Part shown: piece by piece, positions 12,321-24,434 of the stretch | Position numbering within the stretch: the first letter of the stretch is position 1 | Layout: each line of letters starts with the position of its first letter | Assembly: GCA_949130495.1 (NCBI GenBank) | Contig: OX422211.1 | Span: 339,703,504-339,767,503, forward strand | DNA length: 64,000 nt | From: Sambucus nigra | Taxonomy: Eukaryota > Streptophyta > Magnoliopsida > Dipsacales > Adoxaceae | Direction: 5' to 3' | The notes under the pieces: model-generated | What the model saw: the letters and a program-made list of their open reading frames with translations, nothing else | Told to the model about the DNA's origin: nothing | Database searches by the model: none | Program-made: the position numbers and the translations under genes

Positions 12321-15300
12321 TACTAGCTGATGGGGGTCTTTCGACCGCTTCCTCTCATTTTCAAGCTTACCTAGACTATATGTGCACTCATCAAGGATGG
12401 GATTTCGGTCTCTATCATCATGTACCTTATTTTGGTCCACATGATAACTTTATGGCCTCTCTTGCCCAGTATGAGGAGAATTTTGTTACCAAAATTGTTG
12501 AGTAACCACGTGTGGGGTTAGGCGAGTCTGTAGATTCTCCAGTCATTGTTCCTAATTCTATTCTTAGAGTTAGAGTGTATCATGGTGTTTTTCCTCATTC
12601 TAATGTCGAAATTAAAGCTGCGGGAGGTGCTCTTGAGGAGTGGGCTACTGGGGTTGATTATATTCTTATCATCCCTTCTTATAAGGCTATTATTGAGGGA
12701 CTTAGCCTTCTTACTATAGTTGATAGTTTAAAATCTTGCACTATGGCTAAACATGGCTCAACCCTCAATCTTTTTCTTTCTTGTTGGAGCAAAGAGTTTC
12801 ACACTTTTGTAACTGGATGGGGTGAGTTCACTGTTACTATGGAGGATGTTTAGGAGATGTTTTCCCTTCCTTTCTTAGGAGTTCATGTTTTCACCGATGG
12901 ATATGAGGACCCCCTTGAGCAGGAGATGGTAGAAGAACTACAGTCATCCCTTTTTAAGTGTTGTAAGTATGTGGCTATTAATGTAACTGGTCTTACCAAG
13001 TACACTTTTACTAAATGGCAGAGGTATTGGTTAGATATTTTGAGCAACCACCCAATGAGAGACTTCTAGTAGAGTCAAGATTTACTCCCCCTTATAGTTG
13101 GCCACTTTATTGGTTACTTTCTTGAGTAGATTCTTTCTCCCGGGTCAGCCAGACTCTCCTCATGATCTTCTTTTCAGATTGGTTGTGATGCTGGCATAAT
13201 GGGGGACGGTGCCCCTAGCTACCTTAAACCTTGGGTCCCTTTTATACTTGGTTGGATTTCACCTATGTAGATGTTGAGAAATCTTGTGGCCGCTATGATG
13301 TCGTTAATTTTACCACTCCCTTATCTTTATATATTTTTTCTTTGAGGATTTTCCTCATTTTGTCCCAGAATTAAGGGCCTATCATGGTGGTTCTTCTCTC
13401 CTCATAAGGTGGCACAATAAATCCCCCAATAAGCCCCTAAGGTCTCTGATCGATAATGCTAATGAATTTTATTTTTACCCTTACAGCAAACACCCTGGTG
13501 GCACTTTTAACTAGTTTTCTTTCCCAGGTGATGGTGGCACTTTTTATTTTCTTGACCATATATCAATATGGTGATGATGCTATCATAATACATTATTCCT
13601 TTTTTATCTGAGCTGGTTCAGGGAGTTGAGTTCTATTATTCTGAGTGAGTGAGGAGACAGTTTGGTTATGACCAAGGTATTCACACCCCTTCTTACCCCT
13701 CGAATAGTGACCCTTCGGAGTTATATTTGAAAGTTAGTAGAATTTTTACTTTTTAGGAGATGCTCCATAGAGTGAGACATTTGGGGGGATTATAAGTTCC
13801 GCCCCGTGATTATTTAACTTATTTCACCTCTTCCTGGATCTTGCTATGGTAGCGACAAGTTCTTCTTATTTAAAACTACATGGTCGAGCCTCCTCATGAG
13901 ACCATTCCCGCCAGGTACGTCAAGGCTCAGTTTTTAATCAAAAGAACTCAGAAAGAAATTTGGCATCTTAGTACTACTCCCAAGATGCTTCTAGAGCATG
14001 TTGTTCGTATCTTAGTGAATTCCCTCCTTGATGTGTCCACCCATTCAAAGCTACCTGAGCCACAGCCTATTAAGTCTAAAGGCTAGTCCAAAGATAAAGG
14101 AAAGGAAAAAGTTTATATTACGAGAAAGAGAAAGCACCCTGACACTAACTTGTCAAATTTCATCCCAGCTACTATCGTTGCTCCCTCTCCTCCTTCTCCT
14201 GTGAGGACTAAGGATGCCAAGAAAAAGAAGAGGGTTGATACTGATGCAGCTTCTCCTTCTACGCAGGATCAGGGGTCAGATACTGATGATCTTAGAGTAT
14301 AGGAGACCTATAGGACTATTTGAGAGGGTGATTATGAGGATCTGGAATTTTCCTCTCAGGAGCCACTCATTTTGTCTATCCCAGTTACAGAAGGTACTAT
14401 ACCCGAATCTTCTTTACTTAGCAAAACTGACTCTCATAGAGTTTCACATGCTAGTTCCCCCTCTCACCCATTTCAAGAGGAACTAGTTGACTTTGAAATC
14501 ACCCCTCTCTACGATGATCGTAGTTCTTCTTCGAATGATTTGGATGTCTTGAACTTTCATTGTGAAAGCATTACTGTCACTTGTGCTTTATTATTAGTTT
14601 CAAGGGACTCTTCTAGTGACGATGAGATGCCACACTCTTCATTGGGGATTAACTCTGCTACCAAACGTCGTCCATACGGATCGACTACGCGTTATGATGA
14701 TGTAAGTCTTTCTTTACTTAAACTTTTACTTGCATAACTTTTTCATCACTAACTTGTTTACTAAAAAAATTTCTTGCGATGCTTTCAAAGGTTACTTTTG
14801 CTAAGGCGAGTGCCCCTCGCCTCCTCCCCTTCCTCGTGCTCCTTTCCAGTGGGAGAGGAATTCTGTTCTAATTTCCTCCAGATTCTTTTATGGACAGGTC
14901 CACTACTTCCTCCCCTCAATCAACCTTTTTTTTACGTTTTGATAGTCATGACTTATAATTATCTTGCTAAGTGTTATTTTTCTTCCTTGTAGCTTTCATC
15001 TGTGCATCCTACCAGCACCAGGGTCTCTTCTGCAACCTCACCTTCTGTTTAGGCACCTTACTGATTTCTTTAAGTTTTTATTTTTGTTGTTCCTTTTCAA
15101 ACTTATTTCTTATGTATTCTCTATTTATTTATATTTACAGAGGGTTGTGCCTCCTAGTCCGGCTACTTCATCTTTTATTATTTCAGTAGCACGCACTTCG
15201 AGAGCGGATCCCCCTACTTCCTCCCTCTATAAGGTATGCCTGTTCTCTCAGCCCCCCCCCCCTTTTTTTATTTTGCCTTTGATATTTATTCTTCTGGTTT

Positions 15301-15612
15301 GTACTTACTTTACAATTTGTCAATTTCATTCCTCAGGGCCAATTACCTCTTGGCCCCTCTTCCTCTAGAGAGAGTCTTACCTTTTCTGGGATTACTATCC
15401 CCCCCTCACAGATGATTTTTATCCCCAGGGTTTACATTTCCATGGATGGTAGGCCTTTGGTTCAGCCTATTCATCACGGGTTGGTATTTACTGTGGCCTC
15501 CACTATTGAACCCATTTCGCAGGCTTATTCTTCTCCTCGGGTACTAGTGGTTTCTTCTCCCATTTTATTTGTGATAATGAAAGTTTTTAATGCCTTTATG
15601 ATAAGCAGGTCA

Positions 15613-15617
15613 CTACC
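15613..15617. repeat. Target-site duplication of element E, left (CTACC)
   Basis: CTACC directly precedes E's left LTR, and the same five bases directly follow E's right LTR at 57669-57673. A 5-bp duplication is normal for LTR elements. Confidence 0.9.
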
Positions 15618-15830
15618 TGTAAGAGGGTAGTTTAGATTAGATGGAGGGATAACCCCTTTTGAGTATAGTAATGATAAGTTAACTGGGGACACTCTTGATT
15701 AATTACAAGAAACATAATCACAACCCAGTGAAGATAAACTTAGTTTGAACTCATAAATTTCTCATGTATAACTCACAAGATAATAATGAACTCAGAAGTA
15801 ACTCATTTAGAGGGAAAGAGAAGTAAGCAC

Positions 15831-15840
15831 TCTATATACA
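15831..15840 (-). promoter_or_regulatory. TATA-like box in E's 3' LTR
   Basis: The minus strand reads TGTATATAGA. The same site is at about 29507-29516 in the 5' LTR, where it would drive the element's RNA. Position within the LTR leaves about 1.2 kb of U3. Confidence 0.4.
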
Positions 15841-16734
15841 CCTTGGCAGGCAGCCAAACACACCAAATCTCAAAGGTATCTGATCAGATATTAAAAGCTT
15901 CGTAATAAATGGCAATGGTGGAAGAGTAAAATCTCTTATTTTTGTAATAACTTCTTTCCACCTGATGATCATCTCTCTCTCTAGCCAAAAATCTTTAGAA
16001 AATAACTCTCCTTCTTAGGATTGGTTGAGGCCAATAAAGAACCCCCACACCACTCCCGAGATGCCCCCTGTCCCCTTTCAGTTGTGAAAGACATCCTTCA
16101 TACTTTATGTCACAAACATTAAATGTTTGATGGACTGGTCAACTCCACGTTATAAACATTAAATGCCAAGACATGCCTTTTGCCTAACCACTGTACGTCA
16201 GGGGGTTATCATTACAGAGGTGGATCACCAACTATCTGACAATTCCAAATACCACGATGATTTACTCAAGTGAAGATCTGACGTTGCTTAGCTGTCTAGT
16301 GACATCACCTAAGGTAGATGTGCCATTAAGTAGAGGGTTATTTAGTTCATAACTAAACGCACGATGGAACTCAAGGCTGCTTCGCCCAAGATGTTATGAT
16401 CAAAGGCCTTTCGGTGTTTTACCAGGAATATCTAAGATAATAACGACAAGCCCCAATGCTTACTTAATTCTCAATCCTCCAAACCAAATCCCTCTAAAAT
16501 TCCCACGGTGAGGTCATTCGATAGAGCATGAAGGCTCTCCCAAGCCCTGCCAGGCCTGGTCTCTCGTGAGTACTGTTATACCTCACACTAAATGACATTA
16601 CAATCGTTATATCCTTGAGGTAGTTATAGCTCATAGTCAATATAATTAAAAAGATACAACAAGACTACGTAAAATAATAGGACTAAAGAATGAGCTCTCT
16701 CGACCAGCTTCTTCGTGGAAGATCCCCCTGGGCT

Positions 16735-16975
16735 GCCACATTGGGCTACCTCTCTTGAGCTGCCTCGATGGGATGCATTGCTTTAACTGCCTTGCTGAGC
16801 TACATCACCGCCTTACTAGGCTATCTTGCATGAGATACATCGCTTCCTTACTGAGCTGTCTTGCTTAATCTGCATCCCTGCCTTATTGAGTTGCATCGTT
16901 GCCTTACTGATTTGCCTAGATTCCTTGCTGAGTTGCATCGCTGCCTTACTGAGTTTCCTCGCTACCTTAATCCCT
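16735..16975. repeat. U3 tandem repeat of E's 3' LTR, about 30-bp unit
   Basis: Imperfect units of the type GAGCTGCATCGCTGCCTTACT follow each other. The same block is in the 5' LTR at about 57345-57590 with different unit losses and point changes. Confidence 0.8.
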
Positions 16976-17037
16976 TGGGTCTGCTGTGTTAGCTGGGGGG
17001 ATTAACTCTAATCTCGAGATTATATTCAAGCCCTATA

Positions 17038-17056
17038 AATTTTCCCCTTTGTGGAG
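17038..17056 (-). other. Polypurine tract of element E
   Basis: The minus strand reads ACAAAGGGGAAAATT directly against the LTR, the usual primer for plus-strand DNA synthesis. Confidence 0.7.
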
Positions 17057-17994
17057 AGATTTGTTGTGCGAATAAGAAATGTCTGCACAAAAACTTCTCA
17101 ATACGATGAACCTTTTGTGTCTACTTCTTCGTTACAAATTCTACCGTTATCATTGCTAAGAAAAAAGTAAGATTCTCCCCGATGTATCTAGATCGAAGCA
17201 CTGCGAATCAAATTCTCCCCAGTAAATTCTCCGAAGTAAATTCTCCCGTTCTGAAGGTACTGTCTCGTTGGGATTGCCTCTAATGGTACAAACTCTTCCT
17301 GTCGTCTCTACGGCCTGAGTTAAAGATGTCTTCATTTGGACTTCTATCAAGGTGACATCATGATCGTTTGAACTATGTTTGCAAGTGACTTCCCCTAAGA
17401 TACATGGAATTTGGTGAATATCGTTTCATCTTGTTCAAAAATAAAAATTCTCCCCGATGTACCTGAGTCGCAGTGAAACCCGGTTTGGACCTGTGGCAAG
17501 GGGACATCGTAGCTTTTTTAGCCGTAATAACAACGTCTGCGTTGTGGGACATCTGGTGCGTCCGATAAAAAGTTTGGCGCCAAAATTATAACTTATTTTG
17601 AAAGGAACCCTTTCTAATCCCCATATGTCACTTCATTAATGACATGATGTTGTCTTTTCAACTATCGGGACACTCCCCGCAGTGCCACGTTTCCATTTGA
17701 AATGATTATGGGAGGCTTTGCACATGCAATAGTGCGGAACTCAAAAGCCAACTTATGAATTTCAAATGACTATTATTCAAACACTTAGCTATTTTCTTCA
17801 TTCACGTTTCCTTTTTCTTCCTGAACCCTCATAGCATTTAGAGAGAGAAACTCTTCAAACCTCCACTATTACCAAGATTTTCTTTGGTTTCTTTTTTTCT
17901 TCATCGTCTTCTTTAACGGCTCTTGTGGTCATACTCCACCATTTTTGTCGCTATCTTCTTCTTGTCAAGCTTTCTCGTATCATTGCTACCTGTC
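17057..17994 (+). other. Spacer and leader before E's PMD gene
   Basis: No gene is seen. TTCTCCCCGATGTA occurs twice (about 17174 and 17450) with related TTCTCC blocks between. No clear TATA box was found for the plus-strand gene. An upstream in-frame ATG at 17923 would add a hydrophobic start to the PMD protein, but ATG 17995 matches the start of F's gene better. Confidence 0.45.
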
Positions 17995-20900
17995 ATGGGT
18001 TCTTCAAGCGTTCCCGGTATGCCTGCAATAGATGCTCTGCCTGCTACAACCCCTACCCCTGCTACTGCCTCCACCATAGATGCCACTGCCCTGGTGGCAG
18101 CGCGCAAAGAATAGTTGTGCTTCTATCATCGTTCCCCCATTTTTTGTGAGGAATATGATTTTCAGGGCGCCCTCAAAACTTGCACTCTAAGTTCCAAGTA
18201 TGACCCTTTAATTTTGTGTGATGAAGAATAAGATTCCACTTCTTGGGGTTATTTTCCTCCAGAGCGGACTATGAGGTTCCGTCTTGACAGAGGTGACTTC
18301 CCTTGGTCTCATATTAATTTTGAAGGACCTGGTGGTTCCCCCTCCCACTTTGCTGCTTGGAACTCATTTATGCAAATCACTTAATCTGAAGCTCTTTCCA
18401 AGGTTGGTCTCCATCGAGCTGCATGGGTTGGGGAGTTCACTATCTCCAAACACAATGCTGCTCTTCAAATCTTGGTCTCCCGTTGGAACATTACAACTCA
18501 CACATTCGTTGCTTCATGGGGAGAGTTCACCGTTACACTTGAGGATGTTTATGAGCTTTTTAGGCTTTAGCCCATAGGGATTTTGGCTTATCACGACGAG
18601 GCTTTGGATGCCGAAGAGACAAAGGCCCGAGCAGACTTGGATCATATTTGCAGGAGGTGTATCGGTACTTCCAATGAGGCTAACTTCACTCCCCTTATAA
18701 ACTATTTCTATTGTACCAACCCCATTGCTGGATTTTGCCTAGGCAAAGGTACATCTCTTGAGTTACCAGCCTACATACTTTTGATTCTTTCTCATTTTGT
18801 CTTGCCTGACAAACCTAATGATCAACCACGTACGGACTTGATTAATTTGTCTGTCCATTTGGCTAGAGTATATAAGCTTCCTCTGGCATTCATGGACTTA
18901 GGGTAACTTTATACATGGTTGGACATGACCCATCTGGATATGGAACAGTCCTTGGGCAGATATAAGTTAGCCAATTTTGCCAATGCCATCATTTTGACTA
19001 GTTTTCTTTACTTCCATTTTCCCGAGATATCTACTAACCGTAGTCCCCTTTATGCTTGGGAAATCAACAAGACCCATAGCCTTTTTTATTTTCACAAGAA
19101 ACAGAGTAGAAAAGAGCTTTTAGGCATTTTTGACAAAGTAAGCTGCATCGTGATGAGGCCCTATATTAAAGATTCTTTTACCCATACTTGGAACTTCTTC
19201 AGTTTCGTACCTAGGGTAGTGGGGCCCACTTCAGAGGATCTTATAACGGAGGATCCTTCTTTTTCCATCATTTTGGCCTTGACTCCTAGCTATCTGCCCT
19301 CTTACACTGAATGGGGATATACGTCTGAACATTACAACCCCAACCGTTACAGCCGTCAGTTTAAATACGACCAAGGGGTTCCTCGGCCGGTATTTCAAGA
19401 TTCTCACCCCATGACATCTTTCCCTGAGGCTTGTGACATTTACACCGTGTCAGCTACTTCCACGATCTTCTCATCAAAAAGTGATCGTGCTACCATTCCT
19501 GCACTTTCTAGGAAGGGGGATGTAACCAGTGATTTTGCACTGAAGTATTGGCGAAGACAGATAGCTAAAATTCATGAATTCATCCAAAGTCCCATTGTTT
19601 GCCCAGTTGTTTAGAGTTTTCCTCCTTTTGAGCTGTGGCTAAAGGGGAATTCCATTCTGGGAATTGAGTTCCCACTCAGCCAAACACTGAAGGATCCTCC
19701 TAGGGAGTTTCCTTCATACTACCCAATAATCCCCGTTATTGTATCCAAGTCCAAGAAAGCTCCAATGCTTGAACCCCCTTCTATCGCTACAGCTTCTGGT
19801 GAAGGTCCCTCGTAACCCCTTTTGCAAAAGGCAAGGAAGATCAGGAGTGGGGACTCTTTTTGAATCCCAAGTCCCCACGCAAGTCCCAAGCCCATATAGA
19901 TGCTTTTCCCATTACCTCTGTTCCTCCCAATGCTGATGTGCCTAAGGAAATATGGGAGGCAGTTAGAAAGGAGGTAGAATGGCTAAAACATATATTTTGA
20001 CAAATTGAGCCATCAGTTCCTCCTTATGAGTCATTTCCCACTATCGTGGTTGATCCTACTGAAGGGACTTCGCAAAGAAAAATGGGTTCCTATGGTCCTT
20101 CGGGTACTGGTGCTTCTGGTAAGAGGAATAAAACTTTGGGAACCAAGGCAAGTAAAAAATAAGCCATTATAGTGCAACCCACAGCAGTTACCCCTACTCA
20201 TAGGGATTCTACTTCTCCTTCTCCCGATGTAGTTATACCAGTTGATGATAGCCCTAAGACTACAACTGATCTCATCGAGAGGGCTTCTCCTCACTCATCT
20301 CCTCCAGTAACCATTGTCATATCATCACGCTCTTCTTCTCAGAATGAGGTTAGTCTTCCCACACGTCATTTATAGCTTAGTGAATTCTCTTCTCTTTTCT
20401 GACACTTGTTCTTTCTTTCTTGTTTTCATTAGGAGGCTAATGAAGAAAGGACTTCTCCTCGAGTTATCTCTTTCATGAGAGGATGGGACCGAATTATCTC
20501 CTCCTCGTTCGCCCATTATAGGTCTTACTTATTCGCGTCGTTCGGCCTCCAGTCGTGCAGAGGAGGCTGCTAAGATGGATACGATGATCATTGAGTCTGT
20601 GGGGGTTTTCTATCATCCGGAGGAGACTCCTATAGCTTCTTCTAGTTCACCCTCTTTGTCGGTGGTTCCTCTGGCTGTGATTCCAGCTTTTCCAATCTCT
20701 CCCAAGGTAATAAGTGCTAAGTGGTTATTGGGTAATTCTTCTATCTTGATGTATCTTCTAAATGTTTTATTGTGTTTCAGGTTGAAGCTGCCTCGTTACT
20801 AGCTCCTGCGTTGGATGATTTCCTTCATCAACCTCCACTATCAAGGCCCATCTTTGAGTTGGCCCAAACCCTAAACCCTAAACCCATTATTCCAATATCA

Positions 20901-21303
20901 TCGAGGTAGGTTGAGTGTGTACTTTTCCCCTTCTTTTTGTGGTGTGCATTGCTTCTAACACTTAGTTTTATATTCTCACCATGCTTCTGGCTTAGATCTA
21001 CCATCATACCTCAAGACTCCACCCATTACTACGGCTACCATTGGCTCATGTGGTCCTTCTTCTACCCCTACAAGGGATGATGTATCTGTGGAAGGTCGAA
21101 TGACCCCTTCAAGCCCACCCCTAACCTTGGCCCTAGTTTCTTTCGTTGAAGTAGGAGCTTCATCAAGTGTTGAGGTTCCTCTGTCTCAAGTTCCTCTAAC
21201 TGAGGGTTCTGCGAAGACTCTAGAGGAGATGAACTTTCTCGCTACGGTGCCTACCGTTGCAGCTTCTTCCCCATCTCCCGTTGTCACTCCAGTAGTTACT
21301 GAG

Positions 21304-22103
21304 GTATTTCGTCATTTTCTCTTTGTTTCGTGATGTTTATCCTTTATCTTGACAATGTGCAATCTCCTTATTTGAAGAATCTCATTTTTAAGCATTTAAA
21401 ATCCACTAGTAACGGTGACTTAAGAATGAAAAAACCACTTATTAAGATTTTTGTAGAGCTCCACCACTAACGGTGACACCCATAACGGTGACTTAATAAT
21501 GACAACGACTTGTTAAGATTTTTTTTTGTAAAACTCCACCAACAACGGTGACACCCATAATAGTGACTTAACAATGACAACCACTTGTTAAGTTTTTTCG
21601 TCAAACTCCACAAGTAATGGTGACTTAACAATGAAAACCACTTGTTTGTATTTTTCGTCAAACTCCACCTATAACGGTGACTTAACAATGAAAACCACTT
21701 GTTAATATTTTTCGTCGAATTCCACCAGTAATGGTGACTTAATAATGAAAATCACTTGTTAAGATTTTTCATCAAAATCCACCAGTAATGGTGACTTAAC
21801 AATGAAAAAAACACTTGTTAAGGTTTTTTGTCAAATTCCACCAGTAACGGTGACTTAACAATGAAAATCACTTGTTAATATTTTTCGTGTCAAACTCCAC
21901 CAGTAAAGGTGACTTAATAATGAAAACCAATTGTTAAGATTATGTTTTTTTGTCAAACTCCACCAATAACGGTGACTTAACAATGAAAACCACTTGTTAA
22001 GATTTTTCATCAAACTCCACCAATAACGGTGACTTAATAATGAAAACCACTTGTTAAGATTTTTTTTGGTACTTAACTCATTATTTGCTTTATCTGTCTT
22101 CAG
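21304..22103 (+). other. Long intron of E's PMD gene, filled with a minisatellite
   Basis: It begins GAG|GTATTT and ends CTTCAG|GTTGCT, giving the same exon-edge pattern as the other introns of this gene. About 660 of its 800 bases are the tandem repeat at 21405-22068. Confidence 0.6.
21405..22068. repeat. Minisatellite, about 60-65-bp unit, about ten copies
   Basis: The unit holds CTCCACCAGTAACGGTGACTT, then AACAATGAAAACCACTTGTTAA and a T-rich run with CGTCAA. The first two copies carry an additional ACACCCATAACGGTGA insert. Minus-strand frames with SLLSHRYWWSLTK repeats are products of the array. Confidence 0.9.
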
Positions 22104-22972
22104 GTTGCTAGGGAGTCCCCTCGCGTTGAAGAGAAACCCAAGCAGCTCCTTCGCCCATCGCCTCACCAAATTGGGAACTAGTTGTATCTGAGGAAATGAG
22201 TCCTAATGACTAAGGTTCCATGACATGTGCTCAGGCCGATAGTGAATCTAGTTGTGAGCTTCCTCTGCCAGCTCTAGCTCCTCATGAGTTTTGCCTCATG
22301 GTCCTTCGTCGCTCTCCCCAAGTACCTACCAGCCATCGATTGGTGATTGAATTGATAGAAACTCATCATCCTGAGACTTTTACTATTGACTGTCTTCGTT
22401 CAAACATTCTCGTGATGAGTCATAGGCTTCAAGGTATGGCACTCGTTATTGCTGATCTCGTTAGTAGACCTACTGCAAATGTTACCAGTCCCCTCCTCAA
22501 TCAATTTTTGGGTTATCTAAAGGAGTTGGGGAGGGATGGCTTCCAATTTAGCTATCTGATAGGACACTTGAAGACTCTGACGAGTCAGCAATTGGAAAGT
22601 TATAGGGAGTTACTGCAGAAGCATCAGGATATTCAACGAGGTAAGGAAGCTAGGTTGGCCGAACTAATACCTATACTTGAAGCTGCCAACAAATAGGTGG
22701 AGGATATCAAAGGATCGCTTCATCAGGCGAAGTTGAAGTGAGAAAAACTTCTCATCGAGCGTTCTGAAGTTCAAACTAGGATAGAGGGCTCTATTAACGC
22801 TCAACAAGCATGTTTAGCGGATTCCTCGGTTTTGCCTAGAAATTTTCTCTACTTCATACTTGTGGTTCCTCCTAGGCCAATGATCTCTCCCCCATACTTG
22901 TATAAATTTCCCATTTCTCATTTATGTAATTATTGGGTAGTAGTTAACATTTTTCTAATGCCTCCCAATTAA

Positions 22973-23151
22973 TGAATGAAAGAGAAGTTATATATTTTCC
23001 ATGCCACTTATTTGTGTTATAACTGCTTGCATAAAATATAAACTTTGTAATCTTCTATCCTACTCTAGTTACAATGAAAGACATCTAAAAAAAAATTGCT
23101 TATATATTCATAACAAAAATTTAGATGCATTTATGTTCTAAGGTTACTTTC
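22973..23151. other. Gap between the convergent PMD gene and pol of element E
   Basis: About 180 AT-rich bases with no gene. The 3' ends of the plus-strand PMD transcript and the minus-strand pol coding region meet here. Confidence 0.6.
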
Positions 23152-24434
23152 TTATACATGATAGACTTTCAACCATTTGTTGTTAATCTTAAATTTTTTA
23201 TCTTCTTCCATCTTAAAAATTAAGCAATAACCTGAATCATGAGCCTCCTTTACAATGAAAGGTCCCTCCCAATTCGCTGCAAAATTAAGTAGAGGAAACC
23301 CTCTGATGTGCTTCACTACTGACTTAAAAATAAGGTTTCCTGCAACAAACTTCCTTGGTCTCACCAAGTTGTCATATTCCCTCTAGAGTTGCTTCGTGTA
23401 CATTTAAAAGTGTTGCATCGCATTATCTATGTGCTCGTCCAACGCCTCCAACTTCACATGTCTGTTCTAAGGGAGCATGCTACTTCACAAGGCATATAAG
23501 GTAAAGGGAACTTCCAACTCCATCGGGAGGATCGTTTCGGCTCCATATATAAGGGAGAATGGGGTATATCCTGTGGGCTTCCTTTTATTTCTTGTATAAG
23601 CCCACAGAATGGATGGGATCTTGTCATCCCATGATCCCAGAAAGTCTTCCATTGTTTTGGCCAAAATGTTGACCAATGTTTTGTTAGTTGCTTCGTCTTG
23701 TCCATTTACCTTTGGGTATGCTACCATTGAAGTGTAATGAACAATGAAGTATCTATCTGTCAGTATTGTTACCTCTGAATTGATGAAGGGAGTTTCGTTA
23801 TCAGAGAGGATAACCTTTGGAATCCCAAAATGTCAAATGATGTATTCTCTGATGAAGTTTCTCACCACCCCCGTTATTGCCCTTCTTAGTGGTATCTCTT
23901 CAGCCCACTTTGTAAAGCACTCCATTGCCAGTAGTATCTAAATTTTTCCTCTCAAAGAAGGATGTATTTCCCTTACAACGTCGAACGCCCAAGTGTGGAA
24001 AAGGTAAGGGGTCTCTAGAGAGTGTAGATCCACCGATGGAGCATGAATCATATTTCCATATAGTTGGCAAGCTTTACATTTTCAAATGAACTCAGCAGAG
24101 TCTTTCTCTATCATTGTCCAATAATATCCCAACATCATCAGCTGGTCATATAACTTTTCTCCTCCTATGTGAGCTAGGTCGTGAGCTTTCTTGAGGACTT
24201 CGGTTGCTTCCTACTTTGTGATATAACGCAATGGCCTGTTGAATTACCATATTCGATAAAGCTTCCCTTCCTGAACATAGAACATTGGGGCCCTTCTTTT
24301 GAGTCCCATCGCATCAGTCTTCTTCGTAAGGAAAAATCCATCTTTAATAAATTCAATATAGGGATGCCTCCAATCTGGTTGAGCTTCAACGAAATAGCGT
24401 TCAGCCACTTCGAAGAAAAGCTGGCACTTATCAC
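23152..24434 (-). pseudogene. Integrase domain of element E
   Basis: Integrase joins retroelement DNA to the host chromosome in the nucleus. The C-terminal part (23152-23367: PRKFVAGNLIFKSV, NWEGPFIVKE, NNKWLKVYHV) and the end of the catalytic core (23485-23727: YPKVNGQDEATNKTLVNILA, GYTPFSLIYGAETILPMELE) are clear. The N-terminal part is only faintly visible at 24174-24434 (LRRRLMRWDS). Pieces lie in two frames and the middle is damaged, so the enzyme is dead. Confidence 0.85.

Larger units (their letters stand above)
11661..15617 (+). pseudogene. Plant-mobile-domain (PMD) gene of element F, first part, interrupted by element E
   Basis: PMD proteins (aminotransferase-like, plant mobile domain) are found in host genes and in transposable elements; their molecular role is not known. 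The start is MASSSP, closely like the MGSSSVP start of E's gene. Residues coded at 11906-12330 form an imperfect 10-11-residue Gly-Ser-Ser repeat. The PMD core follows at 12730-12870 (LFLSCWSKEFHTFVTGWGEFTVT, split here as a motif: FHTFV..WGEFTVTMEDV), then a less conserved region. Stops in the main frame include 12215, 12503, 12851 and 13067. An intron-like stretch (GTAAGTC...CAAAG) begins at about 14702. The gene is cut by element E after 15617 and resumes at 57674. Confidence 0.7.
15618..17037 (-). repeat. 3' LTR of element E (1420 bp)
   Basis: It runs from TGTAAGAGGG to CCCTATA and matches the right LTR (29293-29799, 37065-37152, 56828-57668; about 1436 bp) throughout. The inner end should read CCTACA; here the C is T. 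A block of about 30-bp units (GCTGCATCGCTGCCTTACTG and variants) lies at 16735-16975 in U3. A minus-strand TATA-like box lies at 15831-15840. Confidence 0.93.
17995..22972 (+). pseudogene. Antisense plant-mobile-domain (PMD) gene of element E
   Basis: The gene lies between pol and the 3' LTR and is read against gag-pol, ending tail to tail with pol about 180 bases away. Extra antisense genes at this place are known from the Tat lineage. From MGSSSVPG at 17995 one frame runs without a shift to 19614 but has stops at 18112, 18229, 18382, 18568, 18904 and 19612. The PMD core is at 18440-18570 (HTFVASWGEFTVTLEDVYELF), followed by a long helical part (KYKLANFANAI-like, YFHFPEI). Then come Ser/Pro-rich linker exons separated by GT-AG introns at about 20349-20432, 20707-20780, 20906-20995 and 21304-22103, and a last exon with HHPETFTIDCLRSN and a Gln/Glu-rich coiled coil (22220-22800). 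F's gene has the same start and the same HHPETFT block. Function unknown. The end at 22972 is uncertain. Confidence 0.8.

Noticed and set aside
17923..18114. Upstream start for E's PMD gene with a hydrophobic N-terminus (signal-like)
   Set aside because: F's gene starts at the position equivalent to 17995 (MASSSP against MGSSSVP), so the hydrophobic stretch is more likely leader sequence.
20860..20890. Interstitial telomere array
   Set aside because: Only two and a half CCCTAAA units; too short for telomere-derived DNA.
21467..22169. Minus-strand frames with repeated LLSHRYWWSLTK peptides
   Set aside because: Product of the intron minisatellite.
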